DNA of 64,000 nt from Amycolatopsis palatopharyngis. Lineage in GTDB: Bacteria; Actinomycetota; Actinomycetes; Mycobacteriales; Pseudonocardiaceae. This document shows positions 17,228-25,776 of the stretch, one piece after another. The stretch spans positions 23,608-87,607 of the forward strand of contig NZ_PQHZ01000028.1 in the NCBI RefSeq assembly GCF_003385185.1, written 5' to 3'. The notes below the pieces were generated by a model. The model was not told where the DNA came from, did not search any database, and saw only the letters and a list, made by a program, of their open reading frames with translations. The position numbers and the translations under genes are program-made. Within the stretch, counting starts at the first letter, position 1, and every line of letters starts with the position of its first letter.

Positions 17228-18637
17228 ATGCGCCGCAGGCTCCTGATCGTCCTCGTCGCGTTCGCGCTCGCCGCCGTCGCGGGGTTCGCCGCACCCCTGC
17301 TGGCCAGCACGGCGGGACAGCGCACGCAGGAACTGCTGATCGGGCGCAGCGCCGACCTCGACCGGTTCGCCGAACTGGCCCAGGTCGCGGTGGAGTCCGG
17401 AGACGTCAGCGCCCTCGCGGCGGACGCCGAGCGCTACAGCGAGCTCTATCGTGAAGGCGTGGTCGTGACCGACCGGCAGGGGCTCCCACTCGTACAGGCC
17501 GGACTGTCCACGGCGAACCCCCGAGTGCGTGACCTCGTCGCGGGGGCCGTCCGGAACCAGCCCGGCCCCCGCCCGGCCACCATCCTGCCGTGGTCGAAGG
17601 AGCCGATTCTGTTCGCCCGCCCCGTCGGCACCGGTACCAGGGTCTCCGGGGCCGTCGTGCTCCGCGCTTCCGTCGACGCCGCCGCACGGGACGTCACGCT
17701 GCGCTGGGTTTCGATCGTCGCCGGCGCTCTGCTGGCAGGCCTGGCGTTCGTACTGCTGGCCATGGTGCTCGCCCGCTGGGTACTGCGTCCGCTGCACGCG
17801 CTGGAGCGCGGGGTGCACACGGTCGCGGAGGGCCACAGGGCGCAGGTACCAGCGGGCGCCGGTCCCCAGGAGTTGCGGGCGCTGGCCACATCGTTCAACC
17901 GGATGTCCGATGCCGTGGTCGCCGCCGCCGAGCAACAGCGGCGGCTCATCGCGGACACCTCGCATCAGCTGCGCAACCCCTTGGCCGCCCTGCGGCTGCG
18001 GGTCGACTCGCTCGCCGGGCACGTCGACGAGCCCGGCAACCGGGCGTACCAGGCTACGGTGACCGAAGTGGAGCGATTGGAGTCCTTACTGGACGGTCTG
18101 CTGGCGCTGGCCGTCGCCGAGAGCGCCGGCACGAGCGTCGCGGCGGGAATCGGTGACCAGGACGCACCCGCCGACGTGCCGACGGTGATCGCGGAACGCG
18201 TCGATGCGTGGTCCACGGCGGCCGAACGGGCCGAAGTCGGCTTGGCGCCCGAACCCGGTACGGGGGCACTGCCGGTGAACTTCCCGGAGTCGGATCTGTC
18301 GCAGGTGCTCGACGTCGTTCTGGGCAACGCCATCGGCTACGCGGGCCGCGGAGCCAGGGTGCGAATCTCGTGCACCGCCCGGAGTGACACGGGAATGGCG
18401 GCACTCGTCGTCGCCGACGACGGACCTGGGCTGACCGAACCACAACTGGCGCGGGCGACCGAACGGTTCTGGCGAGGGCCGGGAACGGAGCATTCCCGTG
18501 GTACCGGCCTCGGATTGGCCATCGCGCAGCGCCAGCTCGCCGCGCGGGGTGCTCGGCTGGTGCTCGAAAGGACACGGCCGCACGGGCTCACTGTGTCGAT
18601 CGAACTGCCGCTCGCCCCCTCCGGAGCACCGCGGTGA
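17228..18637 (+). CDS. Sensor histidine kinase
   Basis: A 469-residue membrane kinase. TM1 is near residues 5-27, an extracytoplasmic sensor loop of about 130 residues follows, TM2 is near 160-185, then HAMP. The phospho-acceptor His is near 246 (DTSHQLRNPLAAL). The ATPase N box is VVLGNAIGYA, G1 is ADDGPG and G2 is GTGLGLAIAQ. The N box has NAIGYA rather than the usual NA.KYT, a mild variant. It partners with the preceding OmpR-type regulator. The following lipoprotein, overlapping by four bases, may deliver its ligand. Confidence 0.92.
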   Translation: MRRRLLIVLVAFALAAVAGFAAPLLASTAGQRTQELLIGRSADLDRFAELAQVAVESGDVSALAADAERYSELYREGVVVTDRQGLPLVQAGLSTANPRVRDLVAGAVRNQPGPRPATILPWSKEPILFARPVGTGTRVSGAVVLRASVDAAARDVTLRWVSIVAGALLAGLAFVLLAMVLARWVLRPLHALERGVHTVAEGHRAQVPAGAGPQELRALATSFNRMSDAVVAAAEQQRRLIADTSHQLRNPLAALRLRVDSLAGHVDEPGNRAYQATVTEVERLESLLDGLLALAVAESAGTSVAAGIGDQDAPADVPTVIAERVDAWSTAAERAEVGLAPEPGTGALPVNFPESDLSQVLDVVLGNAIGYAGRGARVRISCTARSDTGMAALVVADDGPGLTEPQLARATERFWRGPGTEHSRGTGLGLAIAQRQLAARGARLVLERTRPHGLTVSIELPLAPSGAPR

Positions 18638-19581
18638 CCGCCACTCGTACCAGGCGGTCCGTCCTGACCGGTGCGCTCTGGCTCCTCGCTGGCTGTTCGA
18701 GAGCGGGATATCAGGGGCCCGAACGCCAGGTCACGATCGCCGCGGGCGAAAGCGGCGGCTTCTATCTGGAGTTCGCGCGCCTGCTCGCCGACCAGGTCAC
18801 CCGCGCCGAACCGCGGCTGCGCTGCTCGGCCGTGTCCACCGAGGCCAGCGTGGCCAACATTCACGCCGTGCGTGCGGGCAGCGCCGATCTCGGACTCGCA
18901 CTCGCGGACGTCGCGGAGGCGGCGGTGGCAGGCGACTGGCCGTTTCCCAGGCCGGTGCCGCTGCGTGCGGTTGGCCGGGTGTACGAGAACTATCTGCAAC
19001 TGCTGGTCCGCTCCGACGGGCCGATCCGGTCGGTGGCCGACCTCGAAGGCCGCCGGGTCTCACTGGGGGCCAGCGGTTCCGGCGCGGCGGTGACCGGAGC
19101 CCGGCTGATGCGCGCCGCAGGTGTCCGGCCCCGCACCGAACACCGCGGTCTCGCGGACGCCGTGGCCGCCCTGCGGGACGGCTCCATCGACGGGCTCCTG
19201 TGGTCCGGCGGGGTACCGACGCCCGCGATCGCCGGACTCAGCGAGAGCACCCCCCTTGTCCTGCTCCCCCTCGACGATGAGCTGCCCGCCATGCGCTCCA
19301 CCTACGGTCCGGTCTACGCGCAGGTCCGGGTGCCCGCCGACGCCTACCCCCGGGTGAGCGGGCACTCCACCATCGGAGTCGCGAACCTGTTGGTCTGCGG
19401 CAGCGAACTGCCCGGCGATGTCGCGGGCGCGGTAGCCAGGGTGCTCGCGACCCGCGCCGCCGATCTCGTTCCTCCCCAGGCGGCGGGCACCCAGTACCTC
19501 GACGTCCGGACGCTCATCGGAACCGCGTCCCTGCCGCTCCATGAGGGTGCCGCGAGCGCTTACCGCACCCTGCACGGATAG
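18634..19581 (+). CDS. TAXI-family TRAP solute-binding lipoprotein
   Basis: A 315-residue protein with a lipobox near residue 20 (LLAGCSRAG) and a periplasmic-binding fold. The pattern IAAGESGGFYLEFARLLADQ, then AVSTEASVANIHAV and SADLGLALAD, is that of TAXI (TRAP-associated extracytoplasmic immunogenic) proteins that bind small carboxylates or amino acids. GTG 18634 overlaps the kinase stop (GTGA). No TRAP permease subunit is next to it, which favours a signalling role for the kinase over transport. That is inference. Confidence 0.85.
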   Translation: MTATRTRRSVLTGALWLLAGCSRAGYQGPERQVTIAAGESGGFYLEFARLLADQVTRAEPRLRCSAVSTEASVANIHAVRAGSADLGLALADVAEAAVAGDWPFPRPVPLRAVGRVYENYLQLLVRSDGPIRSVADLEGRRVSLGASGSGAAVTGARLMRAAGVRPRTEHRGLADAVAALRDGSIDGLLWSGGVPTPAIAGLSESTPLVLLPLDDELPAMRSTYGPVYAQVRVPADAYPRVSGHSTIGVANLLVCGSELPGDVAGAVARVLATRAADLVPPQAAGTQYLDVRTLIGTASLPLHEGAASAYRTLHG

Positions 19582-19713
19582 CGCGACCTGATGGCGGCGC
19601 CGTATAGGCCATTATACACCCGGCTCCGGGGTGCCGTACCCGGATGATCTTCACCAATGGGCCTAGAGTGGGCACGCGACGCCGCTTCGCCCCACCACCA
19701 GGAAGTCTCTGAC

Positions 19714-20217
19714 GTGTTCCGGATCGTGTACTACCAACCGGAGATCCCGCCCAACACCGGCAACGCGATCCGGCTGGCCGCCAACACCGGCTGTGAACTG
19801 CACTTGATCGAACCGCTCGGCTTCTCCCTCGAGGCGCCGCACCTGCGCCGCGCCGGGCTCGACTACCACGATCTCGCGCTGGTCCGGGTCCACCCGGACC
19901 TGACCTCCGCACTGACCCGGTTGCGCCCGGCCAATGTGTACGCCTTCACCACAGGCGCGACCCGCCGCTACACCGATATCCGCTACGAGCCCGGGGACGT
20001 CCTGCTCTTCGGTCCGGAGTCCACGGGGCTGCCCGCCCCGGTGCTCGACGGAGACGACGTCACCGAACGCGTCACCCTGCCGATGCTGCCCACGTCGCGG
20101 TCGCTGAATCTGGCGAACAGCACGGCCATCGCGGTGTACGAGGCCTGGCGCCAGCACGACTTCGCCATCGTCGAGCCACCGGCCGGCTCAGGGCAGCCGC
20201 TGCCCCAGGAACAGTGA
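19714..20217 (+). CDS. trmL: tRNA (cytidine(34)-2'-O)-methyltransferase
   Basis: A 167-residue SPOUT methyltransferase that methylates the wobble nucleotide ribose of certain tRNA-Leu. Motifs are YQPEIPPNTGN and AANTGCELHLIEPLGF at the N terminus, then the trefoil-knot AdoMet site LLFGPESTGLP and PMLPTSRSLNLANSTAIAVYE. GTG 19714 has AGGAAG upstream and the product begins in register with the family. Its 3' end overlaps the convergent VWA gene by 30 bp. Confidence 0.93.
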   Translation: MFRIVYYQPEIPPNTGNAIRLAANTGCELHLIEPLGFSLEAPHLRRAGLDYHDLALVRVHPDLTSALTRLRPANVYAFTTGATRRYTDIRYEPGDVLLFGPESTGLPAPVLDGDDVTERVTLPMLPTSRSLNLANSTAIAVYEAWRQHDFAIVEPPAGSGQPLPQEQ

Positions 20218-21171
20218 CGTACCCGCCGCGCCGATCAGCATGATCGTGGCGAGCGCGACCCACGGCTTGCTCGCGTCGGCGTCCTTCGTCTCGTACCCGA
20301 TCTGCTCACCGAGGCTCGCGTAGACCTGTTTGAGTTCGTCCGCCGTCGCGGCCTTGTAGAAGTCCCCGCCCGAGAGCCGCGCGATCTCACGCATGGAATC
20401 GTCGTCCACCTCGACCGGGATCTCCTTGCCCTCGATGTCCACGGTTCCGTGCGAGGTGCCGAAGGAAATGGAGGACACCGGGATCTTCTGCTGCTTGGCC
20501 GCCTGTGCGGCGGTGTACGCACCCCTCGGGTCGTACGGATCGCCGGTCGGGACGGTCTGCTTGCCGTCGGTCATCAGCACGATCCGGGCCGGAGGCGGCC
20601 CTTCCGCGCCACCGACCACGGCAGAGAACCCGTCGATGGCCTGCAGTGCGGCGAAAATCCCCTCGCCGGTAGCCGTGGACTGGGCGAGCTTGAGATTGTC
20701 GATCGCCCGGACCACGCCGTCGCGTTCGGTCGTGGGTGCCACCAGCACGGTTGCCGTACCGGCGAAGGAGATCAGCCCCAGGTTCACCCCCGGCGTCAGC
20801 CCCTGGGCGAAGGACCGGGCCGCCTCCTGCGCGGCCTTGAGCCGTGTCGGAGCCACGTCCGTCGCCTCCATCGACAACGACACGTCGATCACCAGCATCA
20901 CCGTGGCCCGGTTACGGGGCACCTTCTGCTCCGCCGTCGGCCCGGCGAGAGCGAACGTCAGCAGCAACAGGGACACGATGAGCAACGCGGCGGGCACATG
21001 CTTGGGCCAGCCCTGACCGCGGGGCGCCACGCGGTCGAGCAGTTCGAGGTTGGAGAACCGCATGGTGCGCCTGCGACGGGCCCGCTGCGCGAGGACATAA
21101 CCGACGACGACCGCGGCGACGACCACCAGCAGCAGAAACCACCACGGAGACGCGAAACCGGTCAGACTCAC
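20188..21171 (-). CDS. Membrane VWA protein (BatA-like) of a MoxR operon
   Basis: A 327-residue protein. TM1 lies near residues 10-28, TM2 near 60-78, followed by a von Willebrand A domain with MIDAS DVSLS near residue 93 and MTDGKQT, then a C-terminal TM near 305-322. It matches the layout of BatA and of Rv1481, the last gene of the moxR1-Rv1480-Rv1481 set. GTG 21171 overlaps the stop of the triplicated-repeat frame upstream (GTGA). It probably works with MoxR and the DUF58 protein in envelope protein remodelling. Confidence 0.88.
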   Translation of the reverse strand: MSLTGFASPWWFLLLVVVAAVVVGYVLAQRARRRRTMRFSNLELLDRVAPRGQGWPKHVPAALLIVSLLLLTFALAGPTAEQKVPRNRATVMLVIDVSLSMEATDVAPTRLKAAQEAARSFAQGLTPGVNLGLISFAGTATVLVAPTTERDGVVRAIDNLKLAQSTATGEGIFAALQAIDGFSAVVGGAEGPPPARIVLMTDGKQTVPTGDPYDPRGAYTAAQAAKQQKIPVSSISFGTSHGTVDIEGKEIPVEVDDDSMREIARLSGGDFYKAATADELKQVYASLGEQIGYETKDADASKPWVALATIMLIGAAGTSLFLGQRLP

Positions 21172-21440
21172 GCCACCTCACCTGCCTCGCTCCGCTCCGC
21201 GTGCCAGGGCATGAACCCCTCACCACACCGAACACCCGCCAGCCCCTGCGGTTGGTTCATGCCGCGCCAATCGGCCTCGATCCGCTCCGCGTGCCAGGGC
21301 ATGAACCCCTCACCACACCGAACACCCGCCAGCCCCTGCGGTTGGTTCATGCCGCGCCAATCGGCCTCGCTCCGCTCCGCGTGCCAGGGCATGAACCCCT
21401 CACCACACCGAACACCCGCCAGCCCCTGCGGTTGGTTCAT
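21168..21440 (-). CDS. Possible coupled 90-residue ORF made of three 30-residue repeats
   Basis: The frame is three near-identical 30-residue units beginning MNQPQGLAGVRCGEGF and ending in ERSEADWRG-like residues. One unit has ERI in place of ERS, and the last ends EAGEVA. Its ATG overlaps the DUF58 stop (ATGA at 21440-21437) and its TGA overlaps the VWA start (GTGA at 21171-21168). Both junctions therefore permit coupling. I know no such protein family. It may be a real small protein, or the frame may simply have been kept open to maintain coupling between the flanking genes. Confidence 0.35.
   Translation of the reverse strand: MNQPQGLAGVRCGEGFMPWHAERSEADWRGMNQPQGLAGVRCGEGFMPWHAERIEADWRGMNQPQGLAGVRCGEGFMPWHAERSEAGEVA
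21171..21440. repeat. Triplicated 90-bp direct repeat inside the MoxR operon
   Basis: The period is exactly 90 bp (the same decamer TCCGCTCCGC begins at 21191, 21281 and 21371). Only a C/A change at 21280 distinguishes the middle copy apart from the edges. The copies fill the whole gap between the DUF58 gene and the VWA gene. The recent look implies fresh duplication or gene conversion. Confidence 0.95.
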
Positions 21441-22453
21441 GCCCGGCCACCCCCCGACCAGCCACGCTTGCGCGCCACGACGAACCGGACCATGTCGGCG
21501 ATCCAGTCGGAATCGGTGCGCAGGACCAGGTGTCCCGCTCCCGCGCGGCGCAGGCCCGCGGCGACCTCCTCGCGGTGCGCCCTGGCCGCTGCGCCGAACT
21601 CCTTGCGCAGCAGCGCCGAGGCATGCACCTCTCGCTGCTTTCCCGTCTCCGGATCCGCGAGCACCACTGTGCCGACGTCCGGCAGGTCCACATCTCTCGG
21701 GTCCAGCACCTCGATCGCCACCAGTTCGTGCCGGGCGGAGAGGGCCCGTAGCGGCCGCTGCCACTCCATCCCACCGAGGAAATCCGAGATGACCACGGCG
21801 AGTCCACGCCTGCGCGGCGGCCTGCGCAACTGCTCGATGGCCTCAGCGAGGTCTCCTCGGGTTCCTTCTTCCGCCCTGGGTGTCTCGGCGATCTTGCGGA
21901 CGAGGCCACGGGCGTGCTGCAGGCCCCCCATCGGCGGCAGTCGCCTCGTGGTGGCCCCCGTCGAGACGAGCGCGCCGAGACGGTTGCCGCCACCACCGGT
22001 CAGATGGGCGATCGCCGCGACCGCGCAGACGACCAGGTCCCGCTTCTCGCAGAACGCGGTGCCGAAGTCCAGACTCGCCGAGAGGTCCGCCACGACCCAG
22101 GTCTCCAGCTCCCGATCCGCGACTGTCTCCCTGATGTGCGGCACCGTGGTGCGGGCCGTGACGGCCCAGTCCATCCGCCGCACGTCGTCACCGGGCTGGT
22201 ACGGCCGCGCCTCGCCGGGTTCGGAACCAGGTCCCGGCACCAGCCCGAGGTGGTTGCCCTGCAGCAGCCCGTCGAGCCTGCGGCGCACCTCCAGTTCGAG
22301 TGTGCGCAGACCGGCTTCCAGCCGATCGCCGCGCAGGATCGGCGGAGCCCACTCCGGCCGCGCGTTCACCCCGTCCGGCTTGGCGGCCCCGCCGTGCGCC
22401 GACCGGCGATGCAGGAACCGATGACCGCCGTTGGCGTCGCTTGTGCCATCCAT
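21437..22453 (-). CDS. DUF58 domain protein
   Basis: A 338-residue soluble protein. The DUF58 core is EPGEARPYQPGDDVRRMDW near residues 60-90, followed by a VWA-like fold (VVADLSASLDFG, then VVISDFLGGMEW). It corresponds to Rv1480 in the mycobacterial moxR1 set. ATG 22453 lies 13 bp after the MoxR stop. Its TGA sits in the first bases of the 90-bp repeat array. DUF58 proteins accompany MoxR ATPases in nearly all bacteria that have them. The biochemical role is not settled. Confidence 0.9.
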   Translation of the reverse strand: MDGTSDANGGHRFLHRRSAHGGAAKPDGVNARPEWAPPILRGDRLEAGLRTLELEVRRRLDGLLQGNHLGLVPGPGSEPGEARPYQPGDDVRRMDWAVTARTTVPHIRETVADRELETWVVADLSASLDFGTAFCEKRDLVVCAVAAIAHLTGGGGNRLGALVSTGATTRRLPPMGGLQHARGLVRKIAETPRAEEGTRGDLAEAIEQLRRPPRRRGLAVVISDFLGGMEWQRPLRALSARHELVAIEVLDPRDVDLPDVGTVVLADPETGKQREVHASALLRKEFGAAARAHREEVAAGLRRAGAGHLVLRTDSDWIADMVRFVVARKRGWSGGGRA

Positions 22454-22466
22454 GGATCGCGTTTCG

Positions 22467-23531
22467 CTACCTGCCCGGTACGCCCGCGCCGACCGGCTGA
22501 CCGCCACCCTGCGGCCGGGCCGAGACCTGCGGCAGCGGCACCGTCTGCAACACCCTGGTGATGATGTGGTCCAGCGGGACCCCGTCGGCGAGCGCGTCGT
22601 AGGACAGCACCAGCCGGTGCCGCAGTACGTCCGGCACCACGTCGACCACGTCCTGCGGCAGCACGTAGTCACGGCCCCGGACCAGTGCGAGCGCCCGAGC
22701 CGCCGCGATGATGCCGAGGCTGGCCCTCGGCGACGCGCCGTAGGAGACCCAGCCCGCGACATCGGAGAGACCGTGTTCGGTGGGGGTCCTTGTGGTGAGG
22801 ACGAGCCGGACCACGTAGTCGACCAGCGCGTGGTGCACGAAAACCTGAGACGCGACGCCCTGCAGCCTGGTCAGCTCGGCGGGGGTGAGCACCTCGTGCG
22901 GCTCCGGCGGGGTGACGCCCATCCGGTAGACGATCTCGCGCTCCTCCTCGGCGGAGGGATACTCCACGATGATCTTGAACAGGAAGCGGTCCCGCTGGGC
23001 CTCGGGCAGCGGGTACACCCCCTCGTTCTCGATGGGGTTCTGGGTCGCGAGCACCAGGAACGGATCCGGCATCGGGAAGGTCTGGCCCCCGATGGAGACG
23101 TGCCGCTCCGCCATCACCTCGAGCATCGCGGACTGGACCTTCGCGGGAGCCCGGTTGATCTCGTCCGCCAGCACGAAGTTGGCCACGACGGGACCGAGTT
23201 CGACGTCGAACTTCTCACTGGCCTGCCGGTACATCCTGGTACCGAGGATGTCCGCTGGCACGAGGTCCGGCGTGAACTGCACACGGGAGAAACTGCCCCC
23301 GACGACCCGCGCGAAGGTCTCCACGGCGAGGGTCTTCGCCACCCCAGGAACGCCTTCGATCAGCAGGTGCCCCTTGGCCAGCAGGCCCACCAGCATCCGT
23401 TCGACCAGCCGGTCCTGCCCGACGATGATCCGTTTCACCTCGAACACGGTGCGTTCGAGCAACTGGGCGTCGCTGGCTGGTGTGCCGGGTTGTCCGCCGG
23501 TCGCGCCGTCGGAGTAGCCGGGCTCGGTCAC
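22467..23531 (-). CDS. MoxR-family AAA ATPase
   Basis: A 354-residue AAA protein. Walker A is EGVPGVAKT near residue 50, Walker B FVLADEINRAPAK, sensor 1 VLATQNPIENEG and the arginine finger region PEAQRDRF. These are all close to MoxR1. GTG 23531 has GTAGGAGG at a good spacing; an in-frame ATG exists at 23553 but lies before that Shine-Dalgarno. It heads the operon MoxR, DUF58, repeat ORF, VWA and probably powers remodelling of membrane or secreted clients. Confidence 0.92.
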   Translation of the reverse strand: MTEPGYSDGATGGQPGTPASDAQLLERTVFEVKRIIVGQDRLVERMLVGLLAKGHLLIEGVPGVAKTLAVETFARVVGGSFSRVQFTPDLVPADILGTRMYRQASEKFDVELGPVVANFVLADEINRAPAKVQSAMLEVMAERHVSIGGQTFPMPDPFLVLATQNPIENEGVYPLPEAQRDRFLFKIIVEYPSAEEEREIVYRMGVTPPEPHEVLTPAELTRLQGVASQVFVHHALVDYVVRLVLTTRTPTEHGLSDVAGWVSYGASPRASLGIIAAARALALVRGRDYVLPQDVVDVVPDVLRHRLVLSYDALADGVPLDHIITRVLQTVPLPQVSARPQGGGQPVGAGVPGR

Positions 23532-23673
23532 GGTGCCTCCTACCTGCTTCATGATCACCTGCGCCGTGCGACCGTACCCGTCCCCAGCGGCACGGCCATG
23601 AGCGGCCAGAGTAGTGACAGCCAACCGCATGAGCAGTGTGACGGCTGTGAAGGTCGCCGCCGGCACGGCCCCG

Positions 23674-24270
23674 TCAGCCCTCGGCGCGGGTGCCGCGTCT
23701 GGCGTGGTCGAGATCCGCGGGCGTGTCCACGTCGGCCGTCTCGCCCAGATCCGCGGGAACCTCCACGATGGACAGTCCGCCGAGGACGCGCTTCAGCGCC
23801 GCGCCCGAAGGCTGCTCCGGCAACGCCGCCCGCAGCGCGGCGGGGCGCCATATTCCGGTCAGCCACTGCCTGCGGCCGTCCTCGTCCACGAGCAGGGCAC
23901 CGTCGCTCTGCCCGAGCGCCGCCCGTAGCCGGCGGACGGTCGCCTCACTGACTCCCACCAGGTCCGCGGCGAGGACGGCGACCTCGGCGATACCGGGAGG
24001 CACCCGGAGCAGCCCCGCGGCCAGCGCAGCGGCCGGTCCTCCACCCGGTGGGTCCTCCATGACCCACAGAGCACCAGGAAACTCCCCGCGCTCGGGGCCG
24101 ACCACGATCACCGGATCCGCGTTCCGCACGGCGGCGAGCACGTGCTGCAGCAGCGTTCTTCCGCCGACCTCGACCATCGGCTTGTCGAGGCCCGCCAGTC
24201 TGCGCGCCGCGCCACCGGCGAGCACGATCGCCGCCAGCCCCGTAGCCGGCTCGCCCGGGCTGTTCACCAC
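23674..24270 (-). CDS. mobA: MobA-like molybdenum cofactor guanylyltransferase
   Basis: A 198-residue nucleotidyltransferase. The N-terminal signature is LAGGAARRLAGLDKPMVEVGG, matching the GG-(S/A)RR-G-DK pattern of MobA. Later come VVGPERG, the acidic metal site VLAADLVGVSE and a C-terminal VDTPADLDHAR. It would attach GMP to molybdopterin. No other cofactor gene is near, so MobA is the best name but a related NTP transferase is possible. It is on the same strand as the MoxR operon, 142 bp upstream. Confidence 0.8.
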   Translation of the reverse strand: MVNSPGEPATGLAAIVLAGGAARRLAGLDKPMVEVGGRTLLQHVLAAVRNADPVIVVGPERGEFPGALWVMEDPPGGGPAAALAAGLLRVPPGIAEVAVLAADLVGVSEATVRRLRAALGQSDGALLVDEDGRRQWLTGIWRPAALRAALPEQPSGAALKRVLGGLSIVEVPADLGETADVDTPADLDHARRGTRAEG

Positions 24271-24319
24271 TCAGTCGTACCCGTCACAGTCGCACCCGTC
24301 GCTCCGGTTCTCCACCTGC

Positions 24320-25006
24320 TCAGGCCGAGGCCGACACGGGCGACCCGGCGGACGCCGGACGCAGCGCGGTGACGGCAGAGCCGAACATGGTGGACTTGAT
24401 GGAACCAAGTGTGCCCCGGTCCTTTCCCGCCAGTCCACGAATCCGGTCGGTCGTGTGCTCGACCAGTTCACTCTCCCCGGCGATGTCGTCGACCAGACCG
24501 AGGTCCCTTGCCTCCGGCCCACCGAACCGCCGCCCGGTCGTCATCGAGGCGACCGCGGCTGCCGGAGTGAGCTTGCCCTGGATGAGCGCCGCCATTCCTG
24601 GCGTGAAGGGGATGTTGATATCGGCTTCGGGAAAGCAGAAGTAGCCGCGATCCGCCCGCATCACCCGGAAGTCGTGTGCCATCGCCAGCATGGCGCCCGC
24701 ACCGAACGCGTGCCCGTTGAGCGCCGCGGCCGTCGGCACCGGGAGAGTGAGCACACGGGCGAGCAGATCATGCACATCGGCGAGGTACTGCTCGGCCTGG
24801 TCGCCGTGGGACAGCAGCCACTCCAGATCCAGCCCGTTCGAGAAGAACTTCCCGTGCCCGGTGGTGACCAGCACGGCCGGTTCGGAACCATCCACAACGG
24901 TGTCCAGCAAGGAGTGAACCGTCTTGAGCCATTCTGGGGAGAACCGGTTCTCGTCGGAGCCGAGGTCGAGCACGAAAACGGATTCCTGGTGATGCAGTGC
25001 GGGCAC
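24320..25006 (-). CDS. Enoyl-CoA hydratase/isomerase family protein
   Basis: A 228-residue crotonase-fold protein. The first oxyanion-hole segment is GHGKFFSNGLDLEWL and the second is LNGHAFGAGAMLAMAHDFRVM, with YFCFPEADINIPFTPGM after it. The short length and Glu in PEADI resemble the eukaryotic-type peroxisomal isomerase (ECI) group. The family has many reactions, so the substrate stays open. GTG 25006 has AAAGGAC upstream and begins two bases after the TetR gene, so the pair is one transcript. Confidence 0.85.
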   Translation of the reverse strand: MPALHHQESVFVLDLGSDENRFSPEWLKTVHSLLDTVVDGSEPAVLVTTGHGKFFSNGLDLEWLLSHGDQAEQYLADVHDLLARVLTLPVPTAAALNGHAFGAGAMLAMAHDFRVMRADRGYFCFPEADINIPFTPGMAALIQGKLTPAAAVASMTTGRRFGGPEARDLGLVDDIAGESELVEHTTDRIRGLAGKDRGTLGSIKSTMFGSAVTALRPASAGSPVSASA

Positions 25007-25008
25007 GT

Positions 25009-25689
25009 TCAGTCCTTTGTGTCGGGTGAGTGTCGGGACAGGTGAGCCGGTGGCGGTGCGACGGTGAGTACCGCACGCACGGCGACCGCGAGTCGTTCCC
25101 GGGTCGCGGGGTCGACCGGCGGCGCCCCCTCGGTGGCGGGGCTGGTCAACGCGCGACGGAACAGCGCGGTCGGCAGGTCGACCACGCAGGTGGTCAGGAC
25201 TTCGACGGCCGCGCCGTCCCGCCGGCCCCACATCAGGTTCGACAGCCGGACGAGCAGCGACACCAGCCGGCCGTCGAGGGCTATCAGTGCGTCGGCGAGA
25301 TCGGTCGGCAGTTGCGGACCGAGAAGCCGGTCCCGCTTCACCGTGAGCAGCATCCGCGCCGCGTCAGGGCGGTCTCCGGCGAACTCGGCCGGGGTGTCCG
25401 CGGCCGCCACGACAGCGGCGACGGCGTTGTCCGCCGCCGACCGGCCGTCACCGCTCAGCGCCCGGTCCACCAGTTCGGTCTGCAGGTCGAGGAACGCACT
25501 CGCCGCGCGCAGCCACGTCTGCCCGAACAGTGCGGCGAGTGAACCGAAGGCGTGGTAGATCGTGCCGTTCGGCACGTCGGCGGCCGCGGCCAGCGTTCGC
25601 ACGGTGACCTGCTCAGCACCCACCTCGGCGACCACCCGTTCCGCCGTGTCGAGCAGCCGATCCAGATCGTGCACTCGAGGCCGGGGCAT
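25009..25689 (-). CDS. TetR-family regulator upstream of a crotonase
   Basis: A 226-residue regulator. The HTH is near residues 10-55 (LLDTAERVVAEVGAEQVTVRT, then VPNGTIYHAFGSLAALFGQ). The C-terminal domain is alpha-helical. Co-transcription with an enoyl-CoA hydratase suggests an acyl-CoA or related lipid ligand. A short dyad GAGC-N4-GCTC at 25706-25717, 17 bp upstream of the ATG, may be its operator. Confidence 0.85.
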   Translation of the reverse strand: MPRPRVHDLDRLLDTAERVVAEVGAEQVTVRTLAAAADVPNGTIYHAFGSLAALFGQTWLRAASAFLDLQTELVDRALSGDGRSAADNAVAAVVAAADTPAEFAGDRPDAARMLLTVKRDRLLGPQLPTDLADALIALDGRLVSLLVRLSNLMWGRRDGAAVEVLTTCVVDLPTALFRRALTSPATEGAPPVDPATRERLAVAVRAVLTVAPPPAHLSRHSPDTKD

Positions 25690-25776
25690 ACGTGCAACAG
25701 TAACAGAGCGCTTGCTCCAGAACTATCCGGCACGGTCCCCTGTGGCAGCCTATGGCCTGCGGAGGCTGCCGGCCGC

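Noticed and set aside
16310..18022. A 570-codon minus-strand frame under the two-component genes
   Set aside because: It is antisense to a complete response regulator and kinase and has no domain.
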